A DNA stretch of 64,000 bases from Pseudoruegeria sp. SK021 (GTDB lineage: Bacteria; Pseudomonadota; Alphaproteobacteria; Rhodobacterales; Rhodobacteraceae): assembly GCF_002119405.1 (NCBI RefSeq), contig NZ_MTBG01000001.1, forward strand, positions 434,001 through 498,000, in the 5' to 3' direction. The notes below the pieces were generated by a model. The model had not been told where the DNA came from, did not search any database, and worked only from the letters and a program-made list of their open reading frames with translations. Each line of letters opens with the position of its first letter. The first letter of the stretch is position 1. Positions 42,164-50,985 of the stretch are shown here, one piece after another. A program made the translations under genes and the position numbers.

Positions 42164-43272
42164 TAGACCACGACGGCCCGGATGGACTTGCCCTCATGCA
42201 TCAGATCAAAGCCCTTGTTGATGTCTTCCAGCGCCAGCGTGTGGGTGATCATCGGGTCGATCTCGATTTTGCCGTCCATGTACCAATCGACGATCTTCGG
42301 CACGTCGGTGCGGCCACGGGCGCCGCCAAACGCGGTGCCGCGCCACGACCGACCGGTCACAAGTTGAAACGGACGGGTGGAAATCTCGGCCCCGGCTGGC
42401 GCCACGCCAATGATGATCGACTCGCCCCAGCCCTTATGCGCCGCCTCCAGTGCCGTCCGCATGACGCTGACATTGCCCGTGGCATCAAACGTATAGTCGG
42501 CGCCGCCCCCCGTGAGGGCCACCAGATGCGCCACCAAATCGCCCTCCACCTCTTTTGGATTGACGAAATCGGTCATGCCAAAGCGGGTCGCCATCGGAAT
42601 TTTGTCTGGGTTCACATCGACGCCAACGATCTGGTCTGCCCCGGCAAGCCGCAGCCCCTGCAACACGTTCAGACCGATGCCGCCCAGACCAAAGACAATG
42701 GCGCGCGACCCGATCTCGACCTTGGCAGTATTGATCACGGCACCGATGCCCGTGGTCACCCCGCAGCCGATATAACAAATCTTGTCGAACGGCGCGTCGG
42801 ACCGCACCTTGGCCAAAGCAATCTCAGGCAGGACGGTGTGGTTGGCGAAGGTCGAGCACCCCATGTAATGCAGGATTGGGGTGCCATCGAGCATAGAGAA
42901 CCGCGACGTGCCATCAGGCATCAGGCCCTGACCTTGGGTGGTGCGGATCTTTTGGCAGAGGTTGGTCTTGGGATTGAGGCAATACTCACATTCCCGGCAT
43001 TCGGGCGTATACAGCGGGATCACGTGGTCGCCGGGTTTCAGGGTGGTAACGCCCGGCCCCACTTCCAGAACCACACCTGCGCCTTCGTGGCCAAGGATGG
43101 CGGGAAACAGGCCTTCCGGATCGGCACCAGACCGGGTGAATTCGTCGGTGTGGCATAGACCGGTGGCCTTGATTTCGACCAGAACCTCGCCTGCTTTCGG
43201 GCCGTCGAGTTCGACCTCCATTACTTCAAGCGGGGCACCGGCTTTCAGTGCTACAGCTGCTTTGGTACGCAT
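42160..43272 (-). CDS. frmA: S-(hydroxymethyl)glutathione dehydrogenase (class III ADH)
   Basis: A 370-residue NAD- and glutathione-dependent formaldehyde dehydrogenase. The catalytic zinc region has GLCHTDEF and GHEGAGVV; the structural zinc Cys cluster is PECRECEYCLNPKTNLC; the NAD motif is GLGGIGLNVLQG. The ATG at 43272 was chosen for the conserved MRTKAAVALKAG start and GAGGG upstream; the frame is open far upstream, which is a GC-bias effect. FghA completes the pathway. Confidence 0.95.
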   Translation of the reverse strand: MRTKAAVALKAGAPLEVMEVELDGPKAGEVLVEIKATGLCHTDEFTRSGADPEGLFPAILGHEGAGVVLEVGPGVTTLKPGDHVIPLYTPECRECEYCLNPKTNLCQKIRTTQGQGLMPDGTSRFSMLDGTPILHYMGCSTFANHTVLPEIALAKVRSDAPFDKICYIGCGVTTGIGAVINTAKVEIGSRAIVFGLGGIGLNVLQGLRLAGADQIVGVDVNPDKIPMATRFGMTDFVNPKEVEGDLVAHLVALTGGGADYTFDATGNVSVMRTALEAAHKGWGESIIIGVAPAGAEISTRPFQLVTGRSWRGTAFGGARGRTDVPKIVDWYMDGKIEIDPMITHTLALEDINKGFDLMHEGKSIRAVVVY

Positions 43273-43424
43273 GTAATGACCCTCGTTCGACTGGTTTGGA
43301 CCGATGGCCCCAGCGTTGCATTCGCGCGGATATTGGTCGAAAAGACACAGGGTTTCAACGTTCTTGCAGAAGCCATTGCAGATTTTCGGCAGTCTAGGCA
43401 CTTTACCGGAAAATGAGGAAAAGC

Positions 43425-43727
43425 ATGTCTTCAGTTCGAAAACTTCACACCGTCTTTCTACTCGGCCTTGGCGGCCTTGGTCTTGCCGCCTGTCAACCGG
43501 CACAATTGGCTGAGGTGCAACCTGCTGCCCCGGAACCGGTGACCTGTGATGCGTCATTTTACACCTATCTTAAGGGCGAGCCGATCTCGGTGGTCGACAC
43601 GCTGAACACGGGCGTTCAGGTCCGGGTTCTGGCTGCGGATTCTTTTGTCACCAAGGATTTCGAGGCCAATCGCCTGACCTTCACGACCAGCCCGGACGGA
43701 ACTGTCAGCCGGATTTTCTGCGGCTAA
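43425..43727 (+). CDS. I78-type peptidase inhibitor lipoprotein
   Basis: A 100-residue lipoprotein. The signal peptide ends in the lipobox GLAAC at about residues 19-23. The mature part has the I78 inhibitor pattern: a central YLKGEPISVVDT, RVLAADSFVTKDFEANRLTF and a terminal TVSRIFCG with a Cys that may pair with the Cys in VTCDASF. Such proteins inhibit serine proteases in the periplasm. The start at 43425 was chosen for GAGG six bases before it. Confidence 0.75.
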   Translation: MSSVRKLHTVFLLGLGGLGLAACQPAQLAEVQPAAPEPVTCDASFYTYLKGEPISVVDTLNTGVQVRVLAADSFVTKDFEANRLTFTTSPDGTVSRIFCG

Positions 43728-43801
43728 ATCACGGTACGGACCGCCCCCCGTCTCGCCGGTTGCAGTATGCTGCACCGGCCCTTTTGGCATGACAAACAAG
43801 C

Positions 43802-43856
43802 GTCGGACCTTGTTCGGACTTTTATCGGACTTTCGTCGGACCGTGTTCGGACCGCG
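43802..43856 (-). repeat. Array of five 11-bp GTCCGAC units (array 3)
   Basis: On the minus strand the units are CGCGGTCCGAA, CACGGTCCGAC, GAAAGTCCGAT, AAAAGTCCGAA and CAAGGTCCGAC, contiguous and exactly 11 bases apart. It lies between the I78 lipoprotein and imuB, ending 104 bases before the imuB ATG and 71 before the LexA box, in the opposite orientation to arrays 1 and 2. Confidence 0.85.
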
Positions 43857-43927
43857 CCACACGAGGCGGGACCATGGCCGCTGGCGGGAAAACCCCTCTC
43901 GACACGAGGGGTGAGTCGCCCGTATCA

Positions 43928-43942
43928 GAACATAATGAGAAC
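43928..43942 (+). promoter_or_regulatory. LexA box of imuB
   Basis: GAAC-ATAATGA-GAAC matches exactly the alphaproteobacterial SOS operator (GTTC-N7-GTTC read on the other strand). It lies 18 bases before the imuB ATG, where LexA binding would block transcription. An overlapping dyad ATAATG-AGAA-CATTAT strengthens it. Confidence 0.9.
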
Positions 43943-43960
43943 ATTATTGCTGCCACAATA

Positions 43961-45646
43961 ATGCCGGCTCGTCGGATTTTGTCCCTCTGGTTCCCACGTT
44001 TGGGGGCTGAACGCCTGTTGCGTCTGGAACAGAGCGCCCTTGAGGCGCCGCTGGCCGTGATCGGGGACCACGCCAACGGTCAGGTCATCACCAGCCTCTC
44101 GGTCTTGGCCGAAGCGGAGGGATTGCGGCTGGGCCAACCCTTAAGCGATGCGCGCGCCCTGTGCCCCGGCCTGCTGACCCGGCCCCGCATCCTGCGGGCT
44201 GAATTGGCCCTGCTGTCAGCGCTGCGCCGGTGGGCCGGGAAATTCTCGCCTTGGGTGGCAGAAGACCCGCCCGGGACGCTGATGTTGGACCTGACCGGCT
44301 GCGCGCATCTGTTCGGCGGCGAAGCGGCACTGGCGACGCAGATCGAAGCGGACTGCACCGATCTGGGCCTGACCGTACGGCTTGGGCTGGCCGATACGGT
44401 GGGGGCGGCTTGGGCACTGGCCCGCTTTGCCGGGGTGACGGCTGACAGCGTCCGCAGCGGCGATGCCATCGATCAAGAGGCCCGGGCGACGCGGTCCCGC
44501 GCCGTGAAGCGGCGCCATTGGGAACGCGGCGGGGCCTCGCCTGCCACCGCCGTTGCGCAAGGCACACAAACGCTGCGAATCGCCCCGCCGGGACTGACCC
44601 GTCAGGTGTTGAACCCGCTTCCGATCGCAGCCCTGCGCCTTGAGCCCGGGGATGTCGCCGCCTTGGCCCGTCTCGGGCTGCGTCGAATCGAGGACCTGGC
44701 CGCACAGCCCCGGGCCGGTTTGGCACGGCGCTTTGGCCAAGGGGTGGTGATGCGGATGGATCAGGCCTTTGGCGCAGTTCCCGAGCCGGTGTCACCCGCC
44801 GCCGCCCCGCCCCGGTTTGCCCTGCGGATGACCCTGCCGGAACCGATCGGACTGGAAAGCGACCTGATCGCCGGGATCGACCGGTTGCTGGCGCGGCTGG
44901 AGACTAAGCTGCGGGCCGCTGGACAGGGTGCGCGCACCGTCCGGTTCCAAGCGTTCCGCTGCGACCGCCGCATGGAAGAGATCGAGATCGGGCTGGCCCG
45001 CCCCAGCGCCGATCCCGACCGGATCCGCCCCCTTCTGATCCTGAAGCTGGGCCAGATCGACGCCGGACCGGGGATCGACTGCCTGCGGCTGGAGGCCCCG
45101 GTGACCGAACCGGTTCACGCCACCCAGCACAAGGGCCATCTTGATGCCGCCCGGGACGCCGTGGCCCGGCAAACCGACGACACCCGGCTGGACGATCTGA
45201 TCGGTCGCCTTGGGGCGCGGCTAAGCCCAGAGGCCGTGACCCGCAAGCATCCGGTCGACACCCATATTCCAGAAAAGACGGCGCAGGTGCTGGCGGCGGC
45301 GTGGTCGGCGCCCGCCGCTCATTGGCCGCCGACGCCGACGCCGCGTCCATTGCTGTGCTGGCGGCCAGAACCGGTTACGCCGATTGAGGAAGGGCCGCCC
45401 CCGGCCAAGAATGCCCCGCGCCGACTGAGCAAGCGGTTTGTCTGGCGACGGCGGGAGTACTGCTGTGTGGCAACCCGTGGCCCCGAGCGGATTTGCCCGG
45501 AATGGTGGCTTGATGACCCCAACTGGCGCAGCGGTGTGCGCGATTACTGGCAGGTGACCACCGCCGACGGCGCATCCTTGTGGCTGTACTACGCCCATGG
45601 CGGCACCTTGTCGGCCGGATGGTTCTGTCAGGGGGCCTTTGCCTGA
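43961..45646 (+). CDS. imuB: DNA-damage polymerase accessory protein ImuB
   Basis: A 561-residue Y-family polymerase-like protein of the ImuB type, which with ImuA and DnaE2 forms the SOS mutasome. The first metal motif of active Y polymerases (DxDxFFA) is replaced by LSLWFPRLGAERL, and the SxDEA motif by LMLDLTGCAHLFG, so it should be catalytically inactive, as ImuB is. The C-terminus ends in the conserved WWLDDP and GGTLSAGWFCQGAF segments. The ATG lies 18 bases after the LexA box; the longer frame from 43874 would contain the operator. Neither imuA nor dnaE2 is adjacent. Confidence 0.9.
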   Translation: MPARRILSLWFPRLGAERLLRLEQSALEAPLAVIGDHANGQVITSLSVLAEAEGLRLGQPLSDARALCPGLLTRPRILRAELALLSALRRWAGKFSPWVAEDPPGTLMLDLTGCAHLFGGEAALATQIEADCTDLGLTVRLGLADTVGAAWALARFAGVTADSVRSGDAIDQEARATRSRAVKRRHWERGGASPATAVAQGTQTLRIAPPGLTRQVLNPLPIAALRLEPGDVAALARLGLRRIEDLAAQPRAGLARRFGQGVVMRMDQAFGAVPEPVSPAAAPPRFALRMTLPEPIGLESDLIAGIDRLLARLETKLRAAGQGARTVRFQAFRCDRRMEEIEIGLARPSADPDRIRPLLILKLGQIDAGPGIDCLRLEAPVTEPVHATQHKGHLDAARDAVARQTDDTRLDDLIGRLGARLSPEAVTRKHPVDTHIPEKTAQVLAAAWSAPAAHWPPTPTPRPLLCWRPEPVTPIEEGPPPAKNAPRRLSKRFVWRRREYCCVATRGPERICPEWWLDDPNWRSGVRDYWQVTTADGASLWLYYAHGGTLSAGWFCQGAFA

Positions 45647-45815
45647 CAGTGGCCTAGCGATGGCCTGACGGTGGCCTGACCTGCGCGGCGCAGAAGCCAC
45701 CGGCCTGCGGGACGTGCGCGAAAAATGGTGGAAAAAATCGGACCCCGGCGCCGCAAATGTGGGGGCAATTGAAAACCGGCCCCGGGGTCCATAGCACTTG
45801 GCTACCCTCACGGTT

Positions 45816-45837
45816 TGCCCGACAAATCGGGCATTTT
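45816..45837 (+). terminator. Terminator after imuB
   Basis: TGCCCGA-CAAA-TCGGGCA stem-loop followed by TTTT. It is 169 bases after the imuB stop in the 329-base gap before the DUF2794 gene. The gap also has a perfect 8-bp hairpin CCCAGCGG/CCGCTGGG (45894-45914) and a near-tandem GGCCTGAC repeat just after imuB, but no gene I can support. Confidence 0.75.
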
Positions 45838-45975
45838 CATGGCGAATCTCGCGAATAAACGCAACAATAAGAGAAGAATTGGTGAAAAATTCGCCCAGCG
45901 GCCTGACCGCTGGGGTCGTGGCCCGGCGGGCGCGAGAGACTTGATTTCACGTCCCAAGCGGCCCAAGCTTAGGCC

Positions 45976-46320
45976 ATGACCGTGCAAAGCCCGACCCCGT
46001 TTCCCGGACCGCCTCACACGACCGAACAGGTTGCCTTTCAGCGCTTAGAGCTGGGGCTGATCCTGACGCTTTATGGCCGCATGGTGGCCGCTGGCGAATG
46101 GCGCGATTATGGTATTTCTTGCCTGCGCGACCGGGCGGTCTTTTCGATCTTCCGGCGCACAGCAGAAAATCCGCTTTATCGGATCGAGAAGACCCCGAAG
46201 CTGCGCAACCGGCAGGGCCAATATGCCGTGGTCGGGATGAATGGCCAGATCCTGAAACGCGGCGAAGACCTGAAAGCCGTGCTGCGGGTGCTGGAGCGCA
46301 AGCTGATCCGGCCCGTCTGA
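45976..46320 (+). CDS. DUF2794 protein
   Basis: A 114-residue conserved alphaproteobacterial protein of unknown function. The stretch RRTAENPLYRIEKTPKLRNR and VVGMNGQILKRGEDLKAVLR is the conserved core. It is a single gene, convergent with the NlpC/P60 gene. Confidence 0.88.
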   Translation: MTVQSPTPFPGPPHTTEQVAFQRLELGLILTLYGRMVAAGEWRDYGISCLRDRAVFSIFRRTAENPLYRIEKTPKLRNRQGQYAVVGMNGQILKRGEDLKAVLRVLERKLIRPV

Positions 46321-46341
46321 GCCCACCGGATCGGGCCGCGC

Positions 46342-47106
46342 CTAGAGCCGACGATGCGAGGTGACGGCGCCATCGCCCTGCTCGGCGATCCGAGCAATCG
46401 CATCGGTGACCGGTTCCAGCGCCACGGCCATATGATGGGCGTTGGCGTGGATCAACAGGTCCGGGTCCACCACCAGCGCCACATGCCCGCGCCAGAACAT
46501 CAGATCGCCCCGTTGCGGGGCCGTCCGCGGGGCCAGTGCCTTGCCCAGCACCCGCTCCTGATCGCCACTGTCCCCCGGGCAGGCCACGCCGCAGGCCAGA
46601 AGCGCCGTCTGAACCAGCCCCGAACAATCAAGACCCAGCCGGGAATTGCCGCCCCAAAGATAGGGGGTGCCCAGAAACAGATCGGCCACGGCCACCGGAT
46701 CGCGGTATCGCAGATGCGCCTTGGCCACATGGACCGCCGGTACGAACAAACCGTCCTGGGTCCGGAAGAACGCGCCATCCCGGTCGGTCAGGGTCAGCAG
46801 CGTGCCAAAAGACAGGCTGACCACATCTTCGGATTTCAGGTCGGGACGTTTGTAAAGATGGGTCGCCAGCGTCGCGACCTTGTGGGTCGCAGGCCGGGCC
46901 GGGGCCAGCAGGGCCGGGTCAATGAACCCCGCATAGCCGTCCTGTTCGGCCTCGACCATATAGGCCCCATCCCGCTGACCGCTGGCGGTGACGATCGCGC
47001 CCATCAGCAGCTGACGCACCCGCGCGCCGCCCGGCGTTTTGCGCAAATCGGCCACAGGAACTGTGACCTGAAACCGTTGGGTGGTGCCGTGGGCCTTGCC
47101 GCTCAT
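46342..47106 (-). CDS. NlpC/P60-family peptidoglycan endopeptidase
   Basis: A 254-residue cell-wall hydrolase. Two SH3-like regions cover about residues 10-130 (ADLRKTPGGARVR, HLYKRPDLKSEDV), followed by the NlpC/P60 domain with catalytic Cys in RLGLDCSGLVQ and His in RGHVALVV and HANAHH. It is probably a gamma-D-glutamyl-meso-DAP peptidase. No clear signal peptide; it is 53 bases after the aminopeptidase gene in the same direction. Confidence 0.9.
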   Translation of the reverse strand: MSGKAHGTTQRFQVTVPVADLRKTPGGARVRQLLMGAIVTASGQRDGAYMVEAEQDGYAGFIDPALLAPARPATHKVATLATHLYKRPDLKSEDVVSLSFGTLLTLTDRDGAFFRTQDGLFVPAVHVAKAHLRYRDPVAVADLFLGTPYLWGGNSRLGLDCSGLVQTALLACGVACPGDSGDQERVLGKALAPRTAPQRGDLMFWRGHVALVVDPDLLIHANAHHMAVALEPVTDAIARIAEQGDGAVTSHRRL

Positions 47107-47159
47107 GTGATCGATCCCGCTATCGGTGCCTGCATTTTCTGCTTGGCAGACTCCCTATC

Positions 47160-48554
47160 CTATAGCTGTGGAAGTTCAAGCGCCGTCGGAAGCGCCTCAA
47201 GCAGGGCGCGGGCCCCTTGACCGACGCCACCCTTGGGCCGGGCCGGGGCCGCGACCGGTTGCCAGCCATAAATATCGAAATGGGCATAGCGCTGGCCCTC
47301 GGGGACAAAGCGGCGCAGGAACAGCGCGGCGGTGATCGCCCCGGCAAATCCGCCCTTCGGCGCATTGTCCAAATCCGCGATTCCCGGTTCAATCATAGGC
47401 TCATACGGGGCATGAAACGGCAACTGCCAGACCGGATCGCGGACCAAATCGCCCGCACGCAACAAAGCCTGCGCCAGACCGGTATCATCGGTAAAGAACG
47501 GCGCCAGATCTGGGCCGACCGCCACCCGTGCCGCCCCGGTCAGGGTTGCCATCGACACCAGAAGGTCGGGGTTTTCTTCGCCCGCGAAGGTCAACGCGTC
47601 GGCAAGAACCAGCCGACCTTCCGCATCGGTATTGTTGATCTCGACGGTCAAGCCCTTGCGAGAGGTCAGAATATCCTGCGGCCGAAACGCATTGCCAGCA
47701 ATGGCGTTTTCCACCGCCGGGATCACAACCCGCAACCGCACGGGCAGGTTCAGCGCCATGATCATCCGCGCCAGCCCCAGAACCGTGGCCGCCCCGCCCA
47801 TATCCTTTTTCATCAGCCCCATCGACGCCGCAGGCTTGATGTCGAGACCACCGGTGTCAAAGATCACCCCTTTGCCGACAAGGGTCACCCGCGGACCGCT
47901 TTGGCCCCACCGCATGTCGATCAAACGTGGCGCCCGGCTGGACGCGCGCCCGACCGCATGGACCATCGGAAAATTCGCCGCCAACAGATCGTCGCCGACC
48001 ACACAATTGAAATCCGCCTGAAAGTCTGCAGCCAGATCGCGGGCGGCCTGTTCAAGCTCGCCTGGGCCCATATCAGAGGCCGGTGTATTGATCAGGTCCC
48101 GGGTCAGCGCCTCGCCGGCAGCCAAAGCTTCCAGCCGCGCCGCATCCACGCCCTCAGGGCAGACCAGTTGCGCGGTTTCCCGGGAGGTGCCAGCATAGCG
48201 GGTGAACCCATAGCCGGCCAAAAGCCACGCCAGACACGCCTCGTCCGCATCCCGGGGGTCAAGGGGCGTCGCGATGTGCCATGCCCCCACCGGCAGCCTT
48301 GATGCCGCCTGCGCCACGACAAAGCGGCTGCGCTGCCGTGCGGCGTCTGGCCCCAGACCAAAGACCGCCCCAACACACGCCCCAGAGGCATCCGGCAGCA
48401 GGCACAATTCGCCCTCAGCCCCGGCGAAGCCACAATCCGACACCCAAGTCGCCACCGGTGCGGTCTGGGTGGCCAGCCACTCTGCCAAGGTGGCAGGGGT
48501 CACAAGAACGAGCGGGCGCGACGGGCTTTCGGGATCTGCGAACTTCAACGACAT
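47160..48554 (-). CDS. M17 leucyl aminopeptidase family protein
   Basis: A 464-residue zinc-dependent aminopeptidase. The M17 signature NTDAEGRLVLADAL is intact, with the metal and catalytic region GKGVIFDTGGLDIKPAASMGLM KKDMGGA nearby. It removes N-terminal residues from peptides in the cytoplasm. Its pairing with an NlpC/P60 gene suggests peptide and cell-wall fragment recycling, an inference from context. Confidence 0.93.
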   Translation of the reverse strand: MSLKFADPESPSRPLVLVTPATLAEWLATQTAPVATWVSDCGFAGAEGELCLLPDASGACVGAVFGLGPDAARQRSRFVVAQAASRLPVGAWHIATPLDPRDADEACLAWLLAGYGFTRYAGTSRETAQLVCPEGVDAARLEALAAGEALTRDLINTPASDMGPGELEQAARDLAADFQADFNCVVGDDLLAANFPMVHAVGRASSRAPRLIDMRWGQSGPRVTLVGKGVIFDTGGLDIKPAASMGLMKKDMGGAATVLGLARMIMALNLPVRLRVVIPAVENAIAGNAFRPQDILTSRKGLTVEINNTDAEGRLVLADALTFAGEENPDLLVSMATLTGAARVAVGPDLAPFFTDDTGLAQALLRAGDLVRDPVWQLPFHAPYEPMIEPGIADLDNAPKGGFAGAITAALFLRRFVPEGQRYAHFDIYGWQPVAAPARPKGGVGQGARALLEALPTALELPQL

Positions 48555-48641
48555 GGCTTCCTCAAAATGACTGGCTTATCGGGATCTTATGCGCCTGTGT
48601 GCACCCGAGTAGCAAGTCAAAGCGCCCACCCCCGGCCAAGT

Positions 48642-49043
48642 TCAACCCGCCCGGCCATCGGAATTCCAGAACGCCGATAACGACTGATGCCCCACCCGGG
48701 ACAACCGGGCGCAGACTGCCATGATCGCCACCGTATCCCCACAGGTGGCCGCATCTTGCAGGTTTCGGGCCACACGCCGCAGCAACGGCAGCCCGATCTG
48801 TTCGGCAGTGGATTCCAGTTCTGCCGCCGTCTGGACCAAAAGGTCAGGTTGGACGGCGTTCTGGTCCCGCTCTATCTGCGACAGACATCGCACCAGCGTT
48901 TCCATCCCTGCACAGAGCAGATCATCCGCCCGCGACCGCCCGAGATGCCGATAGAGATCGTCCAGCCGCCGGGAATCCAGCCGAATGGTTTCCACATGCC
49001 GTAAAACAGACAGATTCCTTGTCACATAACGCCCCTTTTCCAT
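48642..49043 (-). CDS. Hypothetical helical protein
   Basis: A 133-residue protein predicted to be largely helical, for example in SRADDLLCAGMETLVRCLSQ and LLVQTAAELESTAEQIGLPL. There is no signal peptide or membrane segment. The helical pattern is loosely Hpt-like, but the usual phospho-accepting His motif is not seen. I do not recognise the family. The ATG at 49043 follows GGGGGCG; an earlier ATG at 49088 is possible. Confidence 0.6.
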   Translation of the reverse strand: MEKGRYVTRNLSVLRHVETIRLDSRRLDDLYRHLGRSRADDLLCAGMETLVRCLSQIERDQNAVQPDLLVQTAAELESTAEQIGLPLLRRVARNLQDAATCGDTVAIMAVCARLSRVGHQSLSAFWNSDGRAG

Positions 49044-49148
49044 CGCCCCCCTGCAATCTCTTGCAATTTGCCCGCCCTTCCTGAACAAGACCTTGTTCCC
49101 CTGCGGGAAACCGCATCAAATATCGTGCAAATCTTAGGGAGTTGACCG

Positions 49149-49835
49149 ATGGACGACCAAACGCCCGACATTACCAGCACAACCGGCCTCAAGATTCAGC
49201 CCGCCCCCGGCTATCTGATCCAACGCTATCGCGGATGGAAAGCGACCGATCACGTTGAAAATCAGGTCTGGTATCGACGGCTTGCGGAAAAGGGCCAACG
49301 GCCGCGCTGTATGGTGATTTCCTGCTGTGACAGCCGGGTTCATGTGACCGAATTGTTCGGCGCCGGCCCCGGCGAATTCTTCATTCACCGCAATATTGCC
49401 AATCTGGTGCCGCCCTATGCCCCGGATACGGATCATCACGGCACCTCAGCGGCGTTGGAATACGCGGTCCGGCATTTGCAGATCGCCAACCTCATCATCA
49501 TGGGCCATTCGATCTGCGGCGGAGTCGCCGGATGCCATCAGATGTGTGCGGGCGACAGCCCCGAATTGGATGATCCGGACAGTTTTATCGGCCGGTGGCT
49601 GGACATCCTGCGCCCCGGATATGAGCGGATCAAGGATCTGGACGGGATCGACGCGCAACAAGCGGCCTTGGAACGCGAGGCGGTCGTGGTTTCCATTGAA
49701 AACCTGATGACCTTTCCCTTTGTGCGCGACGCCATCGAGAATGGCGAATTGGCCGTGCATGGGATGTGGGTCAATGTCGCCAGTGGCGAGTTGGAAGTGC
49801 TGGACGGCGAAACCCGGAAGTTCGCGCCGGTCTGA
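49149..49835 (+). CDS. Beta-class carbonic anhydrase
   Basis: A 228-residue zinc enzyme that interconverts CO2 and bicarbonate. Zinc ligands are Cys60, His120 and Cys123; the Asp61-Arg63 dyad (CCDSRV) and HRNIANLVPP are present. No signal peptide, so it is cytoplasmic. It is monocistronic with a terminator after it. A SulP transporter that may carry bicarbonate is encoded 3 kb away. Confidence 0.94.
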   Translation: MDDQTPDITSTTGLKIQPAPGYLIQRYRGWKATDHVENQVWYRRLAEKGQRPRCMVISCCDSRVHVTELFGAGPGEFFIHRNIANLVPPYAPDTDHHGTSAALEYAVRHLQIANLIIMGHSICGGVAGCHQMCAGDSPELDDPDSFIGRWLDILRPGYERIKDLDGIDAQQAALEREAVVVSIENLMTFPFVRDAIENGELAVHGMWVNVASGELEVLDGETRKFAPV

Positions 49836-49855
49836 CCCGGCACTTGCCAGCACAA

Positions 49856-49883
49856 CGCCCGGGCCTGAAAACAGGCCCGGGCG
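49856..49883. terminator. Bidirectional terminator between carbonic anhydrase and asd
   Basis: CGCCCGGGCCTG (49856-49867) pairs perfectly with CAGGCCCGGGCG (49872-49883) around AAAA. It separates the convergent carbonic anhydrase and asd genes. Confidence 0.85.
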
Positions 49884-49890
49884 CGAAGGC

Positions 49891-50913
49891 TTAGCCTTTT
49901 TTCAGAACCCGGTTGCCCAGCGTTTCTGCAATCTGAACCGCGTTCAACGCCGCGCCTTTGCGCAGGTTGTCGCTGACGCACCACAGGTTGATCCCGTTAT
50001 CGATGGTGCTGTCCTGACGAATGCGGCTGATGAAGGTGGCGTAATCACCGACGCATTCGACCGGCGTGATGTAACCGCCGTCTTCGCGCTTATCGATCAC
50101 CATGATGCCGGGTGCTTCCCGCAGAATGTCGCGGGCTTCTTCTTCATCCAGATGCTCTTCGAACTCGATGTTGATCGATTCCGCGTGGCCCACAAAGACC
50201 GGCACCCGAACGCAGGTCGCGGTGACCTTGATCGACGGGTCGATGATCTTTTTGGTTTCGGCCACCATCTTCCATTCTTCCTTGGTCGTGCCATCCTCGA
50301 GGAAGACATCGATATGGGGAATCACGTTGAAGGCGATCTGCTTGGTGAATTTATTCGGCGCTTTTTCCTGACCGGGGACATACATGCCCTTGGTCTGATC
50401 CCACAGCTCGTCGATCGCTTCTTTGCCCGCGCCGGAAACCGACTGGTAGGTCGAAACAACCACGCGCTTGATCTTGGCACGATCATGCAGCGGCTTCAGG
50501 GCGACAACCATCTGGGCCGTCGAGCAATTCGGATTGGCGATGATGTTTTTCTTGGAATAGCCCATGATCGCTTCGGGATTCACTTCTGGCACGATCAGCG
50601 GCACCTGCGGATCATAGCGATAGAGCGAGCTGTTATCGATCACGACGCATCCCGCACCAGCAGCACGCGGCGCATAGATTTTGGTCGCATCCGAACCAAC
50701 CGCGAACAACGCGATATCCCAGCCGGTGAAATCAAATTGCTCCAGATCCTGGGTTTTCAGAGTCTTGTCGCCAAAGCTCACCTCGGTGCCCATCGACTTG
50801 CGCGAGGCCAGAACAGCGATCTTGTCGACCGGGAATGCCCGCTCGGCCAGAATATTTAGCATTTCGCGGCCCACGTTGCCCGTGGCGCCGACGACGACGA
50901 CATTATACCCCAT
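49891..50913 (-). CDS. asd: Aspartate-semialdehyde dehydrogenase
   Basis: A 340-residue NADPH-dependent enzyme forming aspartate semialdehyde for lysine, threonine, methionine and DAP. The cofactor motif GATGNVGREML is at 9-19, catalytic Cys130 in NPNCSTAQM, and a later TYQSVSGAGKEA. The ATG at 50913 begins the conserved MGYNVVVVGATG; GGAG lies ten bases upstream. Confidence 0.96.
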   Translation of the reverse strand: MGYNVVVVGATGNVGREMLNILAERAFPVDKIAVLASRKSMGTEVSFGDKTLKTQDLEQFDFTGWDIALFAVGSDATKIYAPRAAGAGCVVIDNSSLYRYDPQVPLIVPEVNPEAIMGYSKKNIIANPNCSTAQMVVALKPLHDRAKIKRVVVSTYQSVSGAGKEAIDELWDQTKGMYVPGQEKAPNKFTKQIAFNVIPHIDVFLEDGTTKEEWKMVAETKKIIDPSIKVTATCVRVPVFVGHAESINIEFEEHLDEEEARDILREAPGIMVIDKREDGGYITPVECVGDYATFISRIRQDSTIDNGINLWCVSDNLRKGAALNAVQIAETLGNRVLKKG

Positions 50914-50985
50914 ATTCCGGGACTCCTTTGTGTGTATCGGGCGTCCCCTATCGCACCAGCGCGCCCGAGGGAAGGGCAATGGGGA

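Noticed and set aside
43874-43960. Longer imuB start at 43874
   Set aside because: It would put the LexA operator inside the coding region, and the conserved protein begins at the ATG at 43961.
45647-45815. GGCCTGAC near-repeats after imuB as a mobile element remnant
   Set aside because: Only two or three short copies exist, without terminal repeats, target duplication or coding remnants.
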